64,000 nt of DNA from Liriodendron chinense (GCA_003013855.2 PVNU02000424.1:2046001-2110000), one strand, 5' to 3'. Positions 9,298 to 22,357 are shown, numbered from the stretch's first letter. Made by a program: numbers and translations. The notes: generated by a model from the letters alone, not told the origin.

Positions 9298-11366
9298 TGG
9301 CAAGATTAGAATGCCGTAATCTTAATAAAGCTTGCCCGAATGATGACTTTCTGCTGCTCCATATCGATATTCTGGTCAACAACATGACAAGGCACAAATC
9401 ATTTCTTTCATGGATTGCTTCTCAGGCTATAACCAAATTAAAATAGCATGGCTGATTCTGGAAAGACATTATTACACCATGGATAACTTTCTGCTACCGA
9501 TTTATGCTAATTGTGTTGAAGAATGCTGAAGCCACATACCAACGAGCCATGATGGCACTATTTCATGACACGATGAACAAAGAACTCGAAGTCTACGTAG
9601 ACGACATAATCTTCAAATCTCGAAACATCAAGGGGCATTTTAGAGACCTCGAAAAGCTCTTCAACCGTTTGAAAAAATTCAAGCTTCGCTTTAACCCACA
9701 GAAGTGTGTCTTCAAGGCAATTAGGGGCAAGTTGCTTGAGTTCATTGTCAACGAAGATGACATATGAGTCAACGAATCCAAAGCCAAAGTGATTATCAAA
9801 ATGCCAACCCCGAAAATAGAAAAAGAAATCTGAGGCTTCTTAGGGAAAATCTAGTATATCAGTCGCGTCATAGCCCAGCTCATGCCCATAAGTGACCCCA
9901 TATTCAAACTGCTCCACAAAAATGCACCAAAAGAACGGAATGAGAATCATCAGAAAGACATCAATAGAATCAAGGAGTGCTTGCTGGATCCGCCAGTACT
10001 AGTCCCGCTATTACCAGGACGACCACTACTACTCTACATCTCAATAGTCGTGGATGTCATCGGGTATGTCATTGGCAAGCATGACAACATAGAAAGAAAA
10101 GAGCAAGTAATCTACTATCTCAGTCATTGATTTACGGATTACGAGTCCAAATACTCCCTAGTAAAAACGGCATGCCTCTCCCTCATATGGGCCACGCAAC
10201 ACCTATGCCAATACATGATCGCTTGTTCGATCCTCATGCTTGCATGTATGGATCCATTGAAGTACATATTCGAGAAATCGACATTGGCCGGTAAAAGAAC
10301 AAAATGGCAGATGTTGCTTTCTGAGTTCAACATCACCTATGTCACCCAAAAAGCGATTAAGGGATAAGCACTAACCAATCATTTTACAGCACACTCACTA
10401 CCCAACTACCAGTCACTAAAGACCTTCTTTCCTGGTGAGGACATCCTATTCCTTGAGGGAAAAGAAGGACCTAAGGCAGACGAGGGAATTTTTCACTTCG
10501 ATGGTACAGCTAACGCCAAAAGAAGCATAGTAGGGGCAATCCTCTACTCTCCAGATGACATCCACATTCCTATCTCGACAAGATTGGCTTTTAGATGCAC
10601 GAACAACATAACTAAATACGAAACGTGTATAGCGGGTTTGAAAGAAACAATTATCCTGGGAATAAAGAAGTTGAGAGTTTTCAGTGACTCCTAGTTAATC
10701 ATCAATCAAACCAATGGCAAGTGGAAACGAAAGACGAGAAGCTAGTTCCCTATCATATCTATCTCGAAAATCTCGTCGACGAATTCCACAGAGTCACCTT
10801 CACATACATGTCGCACACAAATAACCAATTCACAAATGTTCTGGTTACACTAACATTCATATTGGAATTTCCCAAGGCAGCAGCCCAATGGGAACTCACA
10901 GTCGAACTTCAGGAAGATTTAGCGTTTTGTCTGTAGATTGAAGAAGTCAAAATGCCAACTGACGAATATCCTTAGTATATTAACATCAAGAAATATCTAG
11001 AAGATCGAGTATACTCGGAAAGCGTCACACCAATGGATTGCTGCATGATTTAGTGACTGGCCACGCAATTCACAATCAATGGCGGTATCTTATAAAAACA
11101 GTCCTTCAACCAGGTCCTATTACAATGTGTGGACGAGAAGAAGCTGAAAAAATCATGTCAAAAGCCCACCATGGAATTTGTAGTCCATACATGAATAGGC
11201 ACATGATGGCCAAGAAGATCATACGACTATGATACTACTGGCTGACTATGGAAACAGAATATTGTCAGCACATCAAGACATGCTTCAAATGTCAAGAGCA
11301 CGAGAATCGGATCCACGCATCGGCTTTTGAATTATACAACCTGACAACACTCTGATCCTTCGCAAT
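9298..11366 (+). pseudogene. Element A (Tat-type Gypsy): RT, RNase H, archaeal-type RNase H, integrase zinc finger
   Basis: Degenerate polyprotein in several short frames. RT starts inside the NLNKACPNDDF segment and keeps YVDD (9594-9605). After the RT thumb come an RNase H with Asp replacements, then a second, plant Tat-lineage RNase H (FHFDGTANAKRS...ITKYETCIAGLKE, 10494-10720, continuing to about 10860). Next is the integrase HHCC finger (10980-11300; HHGICSPYMNRH ... CFKCQEHE). The RT 5' part, protease and gag are absent, cut off at the MITE junction. Multiple stops and frameshifts make it inactive. A second RNase H directly after the first identifies the Tat lineage. The integrase core continues at 17326 after a nested insertion. 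Confidence 0.85.
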
Positions 11367-12835
11367 ATGAATGTTAGGGTCCAAAATAGGGGATGTGCTG
11401 GAAGCCGGATCGACTCAGAAGGGAGCTAGACTGACGTACAAGGAAGCACGAAAACCAAGAAAAAAAGGATGTGATGCATCCGACGCATAAGGGGATGTAT
11501 TGGGCCCACCCAAGTACACGTGGGCCCCACAATCAGATCTCATCAAACTAAGAAGGTAGTTGCCACTTGGACATGCGTCTAGGCCCATGAGGTCGACGCA
11601 TGTGGTCATGTCGGCATATGGGGTTTACAACTGGGAGAAATCGCGAACACCCCGACCGTCTGCGCCCAACTGCATCGCGTGCCACATCGCACCCCGTGTG
11701 TCGACGCCAATATCAATGAAGGTCAAATAGGTGCGCTAATGGATGCACTGACCAAGATAGGATGCACTGGACCCAATCTCAAAGTCACAAAAGGGGGGAT
11801 GTGTTAGATGCATCTAGTTTATCATTTGGAGCCACGAAGGGGATGCGTTGGATGTGCTTGACCCAATTTTTGAGGGTTTCAAAGGAGGATTTGCTCCATG
11901 CTTTTAGGATGTGCACCACGTGTCACATGTATATTAGCCAACCCTTCACAAATTATGGGGATAAATAGCCCATTCCATCATTTACGGAAGAATTGAGAAA
12001 AATGAGAGAGCATCGCTTTGTTGAATGAACACTTCACTGCCCATTGGATCTCCTGAAACCCTTGTTGGAACTCTAGAAAACTTCATCAGAATCCCTTTTC
12101 TGACCACTGCAGGTGTGAAAAGTACCAAATGCCCGGCATATGAATAAAAAGAAAAAAAGAGAAGGGGTGAAATATCCAGCACATCCCTCGAAGGGCCCAG
12201 CGCGACTGTCGCATCTGCTATAGGGGCGCCGAGATGACTATATTAAAGAATAAGGGGCAAGTGATCCAGTGTATGCACCAGCGCGCCTAATGCATCTGCC
12301 TAAGGGGGTGCCGAGATGTTAATGTCTGAGAAATGGCTAAGTAGCCCAGCGCATGTGCCGGCGAATTCATCGATGGTGTTAGTGCACTTTTCTGTGGCAT
12401 ACTAGTGCACCTTGTTTGTCAATCACTTAAGTCAGTGAGTCTTGTTAGTACACTTTATTTTGTCAATTGACGTGTTGGTTGGTCGCGTCTTATCATGTGA
12501 GCCCAGATCGAAGATTTGAAGCTCAAGACTTGAAGATTATGCTTCTTCCATTGCTCAAGCTCAAGCTGAAACAAGATCTCAGGTAAGTTGCATTTAGATC
12601 GACCTTAGGAAACCCAAAACATCAGAGAATAGCGTAATGACTGACCTACCTTATCCCATTCCTTCTCGACCCTAGCTCAAGTTGATCAGACTTGTTGACC
12701 ATGGCAGGTGCTAATCGTGATTGAAAACATGTCCAAACTTTAGACTCCATGCACCTAATCACTTCATACTTCATCAGTGAAGTGATCCGCTGCTGTGTTG
12801 AAAGACTTAGTCCAGCAAGCTTGCTGTGACAAGAT

Positions 12836-13425
12836 CATCTAGACAACCAACCAGTCTTGACTGGTCGGCCAGAACTGCAAGAAATGGACAGCAACCTTGC
12901 TGTAATAAATCGTCTAGACAGCCGACTGGTCTTGATCGGTCTGCCAGAACTATAAGAAATGGACAGTAACATTGCTGTAATGAAATCGTCTAGACAGCCG
13001 ACCGGTCTTAACCAGTCGGCCAGGCACATCGTATAAGACAGCAAACTTGTTGTGTTAAATTCAGCTGGACAGCCGACTCGTCTTGACCGGTCAGCCAGGA
13101 GTCAAGACCTGTCTAGCAGCTGAGCTACATGTGGGCTGCCAAGATAGCCGACCGGTCTTGACTGGTCGGCCAGGAACAGCAAATGAGGTCAGGGACCTTG
13201 CTGGGTGATATAAAACTGGACAGCCGACCGATCTTGACCGGTCGGCCAGAAGAACTAAAACTGTCCAGCAGCTATGCTGCTTCGATCCAAGTAGGAAGTC
13301 GACCGGTCTTGACCGGTCGGACTGCATATAGCAGTTAGTCCAGCAAGGTCAGCCGACCGGTCTTGACCGGTCAGACAGACTCAAATGTACTGTTGCTTTT
13401 TGAATTGCGACCGGTCTATTCGACC
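12836..13425 (+). repeat. Array of GACCGGTC palindromic modules in the LTR U3
   Basis: About eight modules of the form gccgaccggtcttgaccggt-cggccag, each an imperfect inverted repeat around 'tt'. Spacing is roughly 50-95 bp and partly conserved linkers recur (cttgctgtaat, ctagacag, agaaatggacag). The array ends about 70 bp upstream of a TATA box. It looks like local tandem duplication of a U3 enhancer-like unit. Confidence 0.85.
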
Positions 13426-13494
13426 GGTTGAGACCTCTCTCTCACAGGTTGGACATGACCGTTTTTTATCTGTTGGGGCCATCATTTGGGGCTC

Positions 13495-13500
13495 TATAAA
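13495..13500 (+). promoter_or_regulatory. LTR TATA box of element G
   Basis: gctctataaagcc lies directly downstream of the GACCGGTC array, in the position of an LTR promoter. Confidence 0.55.
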
Positions 13501-16500
13501 GCCATATCTTGTGGTCTTTCTTGGTATGCCTTCAACACCCATCAAGAGCTAAGAGAGAGAGTCTTTACTCACATCCTCCTACCCTCCTTGCTCTTAAATC
13601 CCTTGAGTTCATGATTCAAACTTAGCCATTAATGGCTTGTCATTGAGTATTCAAAGCTCGGTTTGAAGTATGAACTCAAGATCTACATTCATGGCTGACC
13701 TACCTTCGAAATATCTTTATGAGGTCATTTATAGCCATTGAATGCTGAAGTTTGGTAGTTCCCTCATAACCATTGCATTGAATAGGCAAGAGGAACTTGA
13801 CCATCTCTCTCCCAACTACCCGCCATAATCATAATCACATCATTTGCATCGGTAGCTGATCTTGGGAGCACAAAGAGAAGCTGAAGCACATGGAGCTGAA
13901 GCTACTCATCAAAGGCATTGAATCGGGGCTCAATCGTCTAGGTATGTCTAGTATTTGAGAGTCCATTTATTGAATCACTATTCCCTGGATTGGGAAACTC
14001 TGGCGGGAGTGTACGTGACCGTCCTTAGATTAGGATTGGTGAGAGTTTGAGATCCAAACTCGTTAAGACCCTAGATTGGGCCATCGGCGGATGGTAAATG
14101 CGGTCCTAGATCAAAGGATGTTAAGGTTGATGGTTAACCTGATTTAAAACCACAACTATAGTGAAATCTGGTGGTCTCATAGGTTGAGATCGGGAACCGG
14201 GAGTGGAGTAGGGAAACCGAACCACTATAAATCGTTGTGCATTGTGAGATTGAATGATTGCTATGTGTTGAATGGTTTAGTCAATCATGAATGCTAACTG
14301 TTTGATGAAATGCCTATGATAGTCTTTACTTACAAATTCATCATCTAATTTCCTTAAATGTTATTGTGATAATCTTGGTTGATAATATTGACTTGATTAG
14401 TTTTAAATTGTAATTGGAAATTCAAAAGTCCTATTCACCCCCCTCTAGGACATTAGGCATATCTCCAAGTATCTCTACAAGCGGTAAAACCGCAATTTCA
14501 AGTCTAGTGTCGGTTGAGCTTAATGAAGATGAAGACCGAAGACTCAAGTGACCTTGCTGCATTAAGGAAGAAGAAAGAGGTAAAAATGATGCCTTAGTAA
14601 GCCTTGAACCTTGACCAAAACCAATCCCATAACCTCTTGATGACCTTGACCATTTTAGGCATACCTTAGTCATTATATATTGGCCCTAGGTGTCCCAAAA
14701 GATCAACCAATAGAGGGCTAAGAAGTTGTATGTGCTGCAAGATCCAAACCCACACCCATCAGCACTGTGCATTGCCTAACCTACCGGTCACGATTGGTCG
14801 GATAGACCCAGTCCAATGACGACGTTGTTGTACACGCATCAGGCTTGAGGGCCTACCGGTCAGACCGAAACCCCCCTCTCGCCCCTCATCAAGACAGAAG
14901 CTCCCTATCTTACCTGGCTGTTGAACGACTGGTCAGGATAAGTTGAGACTAGTCGTTTTTTTTTTTTCCATTTTGTGTTCGTTTGGACCTTCTTTAAAAA
15001 ATGGCTTCGGGTGTTTGTTGAGCAAAGCAGAGGGATTTTGAGAGGAGTGAAGCCACCATTGTTGGAGACCATTTGAGGCTTATTCCTAACCCTATGTAAG
15101 GCATCTTCCTTGTATTTTAACATAAGAATGGAGTATTCAAAGCTCGTAAAGAAGATGACATTCATCTCCTCTTGATCTCTAGAGTTTGGGTCTTCCTTGA
15201 TAGTCATATCCTTATCCAAATCTCTAAGATGAGATCGTTGTAGGTGAGAAACTCTAGGAAACCCATTCCTATTAATTGTAGAGTTCTTAAACCTACCCTC
15301 CTATCACCTTGGGCATCTCAAAGGCATCACAAGCAAGGTGATTGATCAAGTGTAGCTGATGCACTGGCGACGCAACGGCAACACAATCAGGGGAGCAAGG
15401 GAAGCTGATTAAAGCATGGGAGAGCGGAGATCAAGAAACTTAAACTGGCGCTGAACAAGGGGCTCATACACAAGTAAGGTTGTCTTTGTTCAGAATCCAT
15501 CCACTCAATTCCCTATGGGAGTTTAGTGTAGAGTTTGTTTGCCAAACTCGAACTAGGTTCGTTTGCTGATCCTTGGCTTGTTTGTTGAGCCTAAAACTCT
15601 AGGGACGTTGGTCGTTCCTTGGCTTGTTTGTAGGCCTGAAGACTAGGAGTTGTTTGACACTCCTTGGGTCATTTGTCGAGCCTAAACAAAGTCACCAAGT
15701 GGGAGCCTCCGACACGGGAGTGAACGTGTGTCGGGTTGAGAGTTAGCCTTGTCCAAAACTCTGTTTATGGTTGAGAGGTGAACCGAAAAAACCTCCATGT
15801 AAAGGTTGAGCGGTGAACCTCATTTAAAACCTCCGATAGTGAATGCCAGTGTGCTCAATGGGGTTGAGTACTTGAACCGGGAGCAGAGTAGACCCAAAGT
15901 TGAACCACTATACATGCTTGTATTTGTGATTGAATAGAGCACATTGTTATCTTAACATTGAATGTTTAATTGTTAATTATGTATGCTTGATAGGAATGTA
16001 TGTTAGACACAAGATAGGCACATCCACACACAAGATGTACTTTCGCTAATTGTGTAGACTTGAACTTATCGATCCATTGTCATAAGTCTACGTAGGTTGC
16101 ATAGATTAGGAGCTTGATTTGCTTAATCATTTGAGTACTTATGCATGCTTAGACTAGGTTGCTTATTGCTTAAACAACATGCTAGTATTGTGATTGGACC
16201 TACTTAGGCTTGGAAGTTGAAGTGTTCTTACTTACTTAGTTTAACTTGTTAAATTGTGTAAGTAGGCAAAAAGAATTTCAAAAGGTCCTAATCACCCCCC
16301 TATAGGACTTAGCTATAATTCTAGTTGCTCTTTAAGCTTTCGCACATATGAAGGTGTCGTGTTAAACTACCGACGTAATTTCAGATGGGAGGCGTCGACA
16401 CTTTAGATCATGGGATTCTCAAGGGATCCGACGTGTTCCCTATTAATCTGGCAAAGCTCGCGCGACATGCGCTGATGTGCAGGAGGGATACACTGGACGT

Positions 16501-17325
16501 TTAGGGTCCAACGCACCCCCCTCTTCAGGTTTTCATTCAACTTGTTGCCCAGTTCACCTTGCGCATGGCTCGATCAGCTACATTGCACAGTCATTTCACC
16601 CGCTATCCAAGATTCTAAGCTCGTGAATGTATCATCTGCTAGCTAGAATATGCGATTATTACTATACAACTGCATAATGACTCTTGGTTTAAGGCATTGT
16701 TATGGCAAAATGGACTATGATCTACCACTAAAAACTTTACAAATCTACGTTCAAAACAATAATACAAAGTTAAAGCTTAAGGATGACTATCCTATAATAG
16801 GTCATGTACTACCCATTAGAATCGACCTCTACTGGTTGAGCAGTCTGAGTTCACGGTCGTAGTCTAGTCTTCCAGAGATCCTCGTCTCGACGACGGGAGC
16901 AAGCCTAGTGTCGTACTAATCGACTATTGATTAATGGTCTCTTAGCTTGGACCCAAAATAACATGGGACATAGGCATTTAACCTGCTAAAAGGATAGTCA
17001 TATCCATACAAAGTTTGACTTAACTCTCAACGACCCAAAATATATCAAAGACATACTCCCCGCTGACATAGTCTTTGCCTTTTAATCAAGGGTTATCGAT
17101 TATTCAATGTAATTAAAGGCTTATGGCGGACCACGACCTGAAATGTAAAATGATTTAGAATCTTTAGAAATAAAAGATCCTCTTTGTGCCTTATTTGTTG
17201 TATACCTTTTTATATTATTTGCGAATGCCTATGAATTCCCCAATTCTCCAAGCAAAAGAAATTGAAATATAAATCAAACAAATACCGAGCAGATTCCTCA
17301 TTTGATCCAATCTGCATTTCTAACA

Positions 17326-18125
17326 GTGGGTTATCGACATCATCGATCAAATTAGCCCTAAGGCATCTAATGACCACGAATACATCTTAGTGGCAGACAA
17401 TTACTTTACCAAATGGGTGAAAGCAATCTCACATGTGGTACGATTTTTTAAGAACAACATCATTGGCCGCCATGGAGTTCCACAGGCCATCATCACAGAT
17501 AACGAGACACCCTTCGTAAATCAGAAGGTAAATAAATTTCTCAAACAATTTAAAGTCAAGAGGCACCGATCAAGCCCCTATCGACCGAAGATGAATGGAG
17601 GGGTTATAGTTACTAATAAGACACTCATTCACATCCTCGAAAAGATGGTAAAACATACTACGACAGTCAAAGATGCTTCCATATGCACTTTGTGCTTATC
17701 GAATGTTTGTGTGCACCACAACAAGCGCCACTCCATACTAGCTTACATATGGAATGAAGGTTTCTATTTGAAAGTAAAGTTGAAGAGGGAGAATGACTAT
17801 AAGCTCGTAACGATCAATTATATCTAGTAGATGAAAAGCGCATGCAAGCTCTATGCCATTCCCAGACTTACTAGAAGAGGATCACACAAAAATACAATAA
17901 GGGGGTCCACACAAGAACGTTCAGAGTATGAGACATGGTAATGAAGAAAATCTTACCTCCTCACTTGCCTGATTAAATGGGCAAATTTAAGCCCACCTAG
18001 GAAGGCCTACTCGTCGTTTAAGGAGTACTCCTTAAAAGTGCACTTCGCCTCACCAATATGAAGAGTGAAGATCTTCCTGAACCAATCAACGCTGACCACA
18101 TTAAAATTCACTATGGGTAGCAAGG
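17326..18125 (+). pseudogene. Element A: integrase core and C-terminal domain
   Basis: Continues the integrase cut at 11366. The block VIDIIDQISPKASNDHEYIL contains the first catalytic Asp; ADNYFTKWVKA and IITDNETPFVNQ (second Asp) follow, then the SSPYRPKMNGG segment in which the catalytic Glu region is altered. The C-terminal segment KILPPHLPD...GKFKPT...LPEPINADHIKIHYG is typical of Tat-type elements. Frameshifts and stops occur throughout, and part of the core is missing between 17440 and 17460 compared with normal spacing. Confidence 0.8.
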
Positions 18126-18257
18126 TGAATGAGAAATACCGCCCGAGACAGAACCCTATCCCTCTCTACCAACATGCCCCTAGAAAAAAATTGTACGAAA
18201 AAAGAGAAAAAAGGAGAAAAAACAAGCGGCCTAAAAATTACAGAAATGATAAGGGCA

Positions 18258-18262
<5 letters not shown>

Positions 18263-18302
<40 letters not shown>
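18263..18302 (+). repeat. (GA)20 microsatellite
   Basis: Uninterrupted ga dinucleotides inside the element A tail. Confidence 0.95.
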
Positions 18303-18305
<3 letters not shown>

Positions 18306-18435
18306 AAAAAAACTTGGGGGGTAAAACCCCACAAACCTCCTCCCCTTGAAAAGATCTTAACCCCAGACAACGCGTTTCAAAGCCTCCCACTTCCCTAGAA
18401 GCTTCCCTCAGCTAACAATGATGAAATTCTCAATC

Positions 18436-18436
<1 letters not shown>

Positions 18437-18478
<42 letters not shown>
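18437..18478 (+). repeat. (GA)n microsatellite
   Basis: About 20 uninterrupted ga units, 135 bp downstream of the first tract. Confidence 0.95.
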
Positions 18479-18481
<3 letters not shown>

Positions 18482-19501
18482 GCATCCAAAGAAAAATGGG
18501 CAAGGTGAAAACTCGTAAGGGCGTCTCGAGTAAAAATAATAAGTACATAACAAACTTGGTGAAAACCTTAAAGGATGCTAAGGGCAAGAAGGCAAAGTTG
18601 CCAAGGGGCAGGCAAGAACAAATACGCATGATGAAAAACAAAAAAGGCACCACATAAAAAAATGATGGGTAAAACTGGACATAGTGAAAACTTGAAAGGA
18701 CAAAAAAAAAAAAAAAAAAAAAAGGGTGTTCCTTGACCTCAAGCTGGATTTGTATCTCAAAGGCAAGGCGTGGAAACCATGATATTTCAAGAACTTTCAA
18801 CTTAAATTTAGAAAGGAGCGTCTAATACATATTTCTAAGAGTATTCCAAACCCTCAGGAATCAGCTTAAAGATCGTAGAGGACAGACGTTGGAACAGTCA
18901 AGTGTCTGATCCCTGTAACTAAGGCACCAAAATCTAAATCAGAAAAAATTGAAAGAGTTTCGTAAAATTTGCTCGAAATCTTATGAAATACTAGATTCAA
19001 TAGGAATCTCACTCCCCAACCAGAAGTTTACATTGTCCTTAATGTAAGAAACATATGCAATATGCAACAATATGAGAGCACTAACAAAAACAATGGAGAG
19101 TGAGAAAGAAAGTACCTGAGAAACTAAAAAATGAATCTTTTACAACTTCAAATAACTATTCCACTAAAGAAAATGAACCAATTGAACTGCTCTATACCTC
19201 CATTAGACAACGAGGTTAATCCTGATACACAGGATTATCCACAAGGATAAAATTAAGCAAGATCATCAGGTGGTGTAAGAGATTTTTCAGTAAAATCATC
19301 CACCATCCTGCTTTATAGTGTACACGCGCGGGTAATATTCATCATTCTAAACCATTGGAAATCCTGTTAAAAAATTTCAGCAAGTTTCTCAAAATTGTCA
19401 CCCCATATATTAGGAAAGGAGAATTTCTTTGGTTGGAAATCATTAACTATGGATTTCCTTTCCAACTTGTCTAGAAAAAAAGTAATTAAGTATGGATCAT
19501 C

Positions 19502-20530
19502 CTAGAGATGGTGTTCTTCAGTTTGAACACACCAAAGATGTGTGGAGACATGGATTTCTTCTTCACAAGTTGGTATGGTCTCCACATCGTCGGATTCTAC
19601 TGGTGCTTTTATAATTGATAATTTAGTTTTATACTTTATGGAAAGAGTCTTTTTGGGCACTAGTGGAGTTTCCCTTAAGGCATTGACAATATCTCGGAGC
19701 ATAGGATCATTTGAATCCTCAAAACTATGCCAAGCACTCTTCTAAAGTGTAGGAAACTTCAGGAGAGGAGGTGTTCAAATTTTGGTCCTTACTGTCTCCC
19801 TCCTTCCCATTCACTTGTGTAGGTTGGAATAAGTCCTCAACCACTACACTTTCAGAATTTGGCATCTTCTCAAGCAAATCAAGCACCAATTCATCAAATT
19901 CTTGCATAATAAAATTGTTTAAATCAGTGATTGGCATCTTATCAATCATAGTTTTCGAATTTGGCTCTTTCAAGGCCTCATTAATTTTCGAATTCATATC
20001 ATCCTCGGAATAGACCAAGCAAAATTCTAAGGTTTTGGAAAATTCAGTTGAAGGTGGCTCATCATCAGCCACTATTGTATCTATGACATTAATCATGTGG
20101 ATCTCATCCTCTTGTTGTTTATGCAAGTTAAACACATTCAATTTCATTGTCATATTTTCAAAGGATATCTTCATGATTCCATTCCTACAATTGATGATAG
20201 TATTGGCGGTGGCTAGGAATGGTCGTCCTAAAATGACAGGAACTTGAGTGCTCTCGTTAGTTATAATCGGGTGTGTATCCAAAACGATAAAGTCTACTAG
20301 GTAGTAGAACTTGTCAATTTGGATCAATACATCTTCAACCACCCTCTTGGTACTCTAATAGAGTGGTCTGCAAGTTGTAAAGTTGTTTTGGTGGTTTTTA
20401 ATTCACCAAGCCCTAGTTACTGAAAGACCGAGTAAGATATCAAATTAACACTAGCCCCTAGATCGAGAAGTGCTCTATTGATCCGGAAGTTACCTATCAT
20501 GTAAGATATTGTAGGACTTCCGGGATCTTC
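19502..20530 (-). pseudogene. Element B protease and linker
   Basis: Retropepsin-like aspartic protease of Athila type. The minus frame from 20342 contains DVLIQIDKFYYLVDFIVLDT, VPVILGRPFLATANTIINCRNG and NMTMKLNVF, the flap-to-C-terminal half of the fold. The active-site DLGA segment lies just upstream in another frame (about 20450). After it comes an acidic linker ending TLEECLA, which in element C precedes RT; here a stop follows, then KTLSIKYKTKLS, and no RT. Frameshifts and stops mean it is not functional. Confidence 0.75.
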
Positions 20531-20550
20531 GAATTTGGGGGAGTGTTTTG

Positions 20551-22357
20551 TTATATAATAGCAATCACTTGTTCCGTAAAAAGGGCCCTCTTATGCACAT
20601 TTAGCTTACACTTCACGGTACATAAATCCCTCATAAATTTGACATATGAAGAAATTTGTTTTATTGCATACAACAAGAGAATGTTGATTTTGACTTGTTG
20701 AAAAACTTCTAAAATATCTTGATTTTTACTTGCCCTTTTGGTTGAGATGAGACATTGGGGGAATGGAGCCACATGTTTATACTCACGCTCGGGCTCTTTA
20801 TCTTGTAGAGCATCGCTTGATTCAACATCACTCTTAGAATCAACCGGATCACTAAGCTTTGTGGCCTTCACTGAATTAGATTTTTCAATTGTTTTACCAC
20901 TTCTAAGAGTGGTGATGGCTTGAACATGTTCCACATGTTGGGTTGAAGAATTGAGATTACTTAATTCAAATTGTCCCTTGGGGTTGGCTGAGGTTGGGCC
21001 AGAAAGGTCCTCCCTTACTCATATATGTGTCTTAATTCTTGCAATTGATGTTTTGAGTTCATTTATGGCCTGTATGTTGGACTGATTTATCTGAGTTTGT
21101 TTATATATGAATGCATTCAATGTATCTTGAGGGTACTCTTTTGTGGAGGCCATTGGGAAGCATTGTTTGTATTTGCCATAGGTCCATTCCTCCAATAAAG
21201 ATTTAGTTGACATCGCCAATCAGAATTATTCAAGTTAGAATTTGGTGCACTAAAGGGGTGTTGACAAGCATTTGTGGCATTCGCTTGAGCTTGAACAATC
21301 TTTTGTTACGTCAACATCACTCTCACAAATACCACATATACTCTCTAAAGCTTCACCAGTACTTATCATATTAACATTCTTAGTTCTATAGCCTCAACCT
21401 TCTTTGTAAGACCCGCCACCTGTGCATTCAAGTCATCCTCTCAGTTTAATGCATGTATTTTTGTCTCTCTTAGGGCTGACTTGGGATTACTAGTCAGGTT
21501 AGAGATGTCCCAAGATTGGGCATTCTCAGCTAGCATATCAAAGTAATCCGAAGCATCATCAAGCTATTTATTTAGAAATTCACCATTACACATCATCTAA
21601 ATAAATTGATGCATGTTTGAACTCAATCCGTCATGGAAGAAGTTAATCAAGTGCTAATTTTCATAACCATGATGTGGGCATTCTAATAAAAGCTCTTTAA
21701 ACTTCTCCCAACATTGAAAAAATGTCTTATCTCCTTTTTTAGAGAAGTTCATAATGGCTCACCTCAATGCATTAGTTTTATGAACCGAGAAGAATTTTTT
21801 AAGGAACTCCCGGGTCATCTTAACCCATGTCTTGATGCTTTTAGGTTTTAAGGATTGGAGCCATGATTTGGCTTTTTTTCCTTTAGAAAGAAGGGGAACA
21901 ATTTTAGTTTAATTGTGTCTTGAGAGACGTTATTGAATTGTAAGGTGCCGACGATCTCCTCAAATTCACTTAGATGTGAGTATAGACTCTCAGAGTCAAG
22001 TCTATGAAATTTCAGAAGCAATTTAATAATTCCTAGTTTAAGGTCCACGTTTCCTACGTTGAGTGGAAAAATCATGCAAGATGGTGTGCTTGTTCTCTCC
22101 GGTTGTAGATAATCTTGCAACGTTTTGATCGGAGGGACATAGCGTACATCATTCTCATTATGTGTTGCATTATTTGGTGGTGTATCATGCTCAACATTAT
22201 CAGCAATATTTAGCTCATTCTCGGCCATAATTTCAGATGATTTAGGGTTTCTTAGATGTTTTTTAACTTGTCTGTGATTAGTAAAACCTTCAACTAAATC
22301 TCCCTCACTTAGAAGTCCCGATGTATGATCACGCTCCCAATGGGGCATTAACCACAC
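20551..22357 (-). pseudogene. Element B gag
   Basis: Gag capsid-like polyprotein, broken into several frames. The N-terminal part (22357-21848) has KTLQDYLQPERTSTPSCMIF, VDLKLGIIKLLLKFH and LKLFPF, collinear with gag of element C. The middle is degenerate. The C-terminal part includes a GKYKQCFPMAS segment (about 21180) and EHVQAITTLRSGKTIEKSN (20934-20880), also present in C. Packaging function is lost. Confidence 0.75.

Larger units (their letters stand above)
12377..16383 (+). mobile_element. Element G: Copia-type double LTR without internal region
   Basis: Starts tgttagtgcacttttctgtg, as do the Copia LTRs at 37824 and 42051, and ends taatttca. It is flanked by a perfect 5-bp duplication, gatgg, at 12372-12376 and 16384-16388. 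It consists of one LTR (12377-14500, ending cgcaatttca) followed directly by a second LTR (14501-16383) that lacks about the first 60 bp. No primer site, gag or pol lies between them. Both contain the 'cacccccct' segment and the TATA/GACCGGTC organisation to different degrees. Confidence 0.75.
11372..17325 (+). mobile_element. Element F: solo LTR in element A's integrase, split by element G
   Basis: Begins tgttagggtcc and ends tttctaaca, so the ends form a perfect TGTTAG...CTAACA pair. It interrupts the integrase between the AMW and VIDII residues. The flanks atgaa (11367-11371) and gtggg (17326-17330) fit an original 5-bp duplication ATGGG with point mutations. Without nested element G, F is about 1.94 kb of non-coding DNA with a TATA-like gataaatag at 11960-11968, as expected for a solo LTR. 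No protein domain is present, so the parent family is unknown. Confidence 0.7.
18126..18940 (+). mobile_element. Element A 3' non-coding tail
   Basis: Follows the polyprotein end. It contains two GA microsatellites, a repeated 'gtgaaaact(cg)' motif (18502, 18558, 18680) and an A22-like run at about 18700-18722. Such repetitive 3' regions are common in Tat/Ogre-type elements. The 3' LTR is missing; sequence passes into element B at roughly 18940 (within about 20 bp), judged by the first similarity to the 3' region of element C. The RERERE frames here are microsatellite translations. Confidence 0.5.

Noticed and set aside
12836..13425. CRISPR-like array of palindromic repeats
   Set aside because: Plant nuclear context, no cas genes, units imperfect and linkers themselves repeated; it is an LTR U3 tandem array.
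18065..18800. Open frames with RERERE or SLSLSL repeats (also at 43988-44224 and 46797-47036)
   Set aside because: Pure translations of GA/CT microsatellites; no conserved flanking domain.
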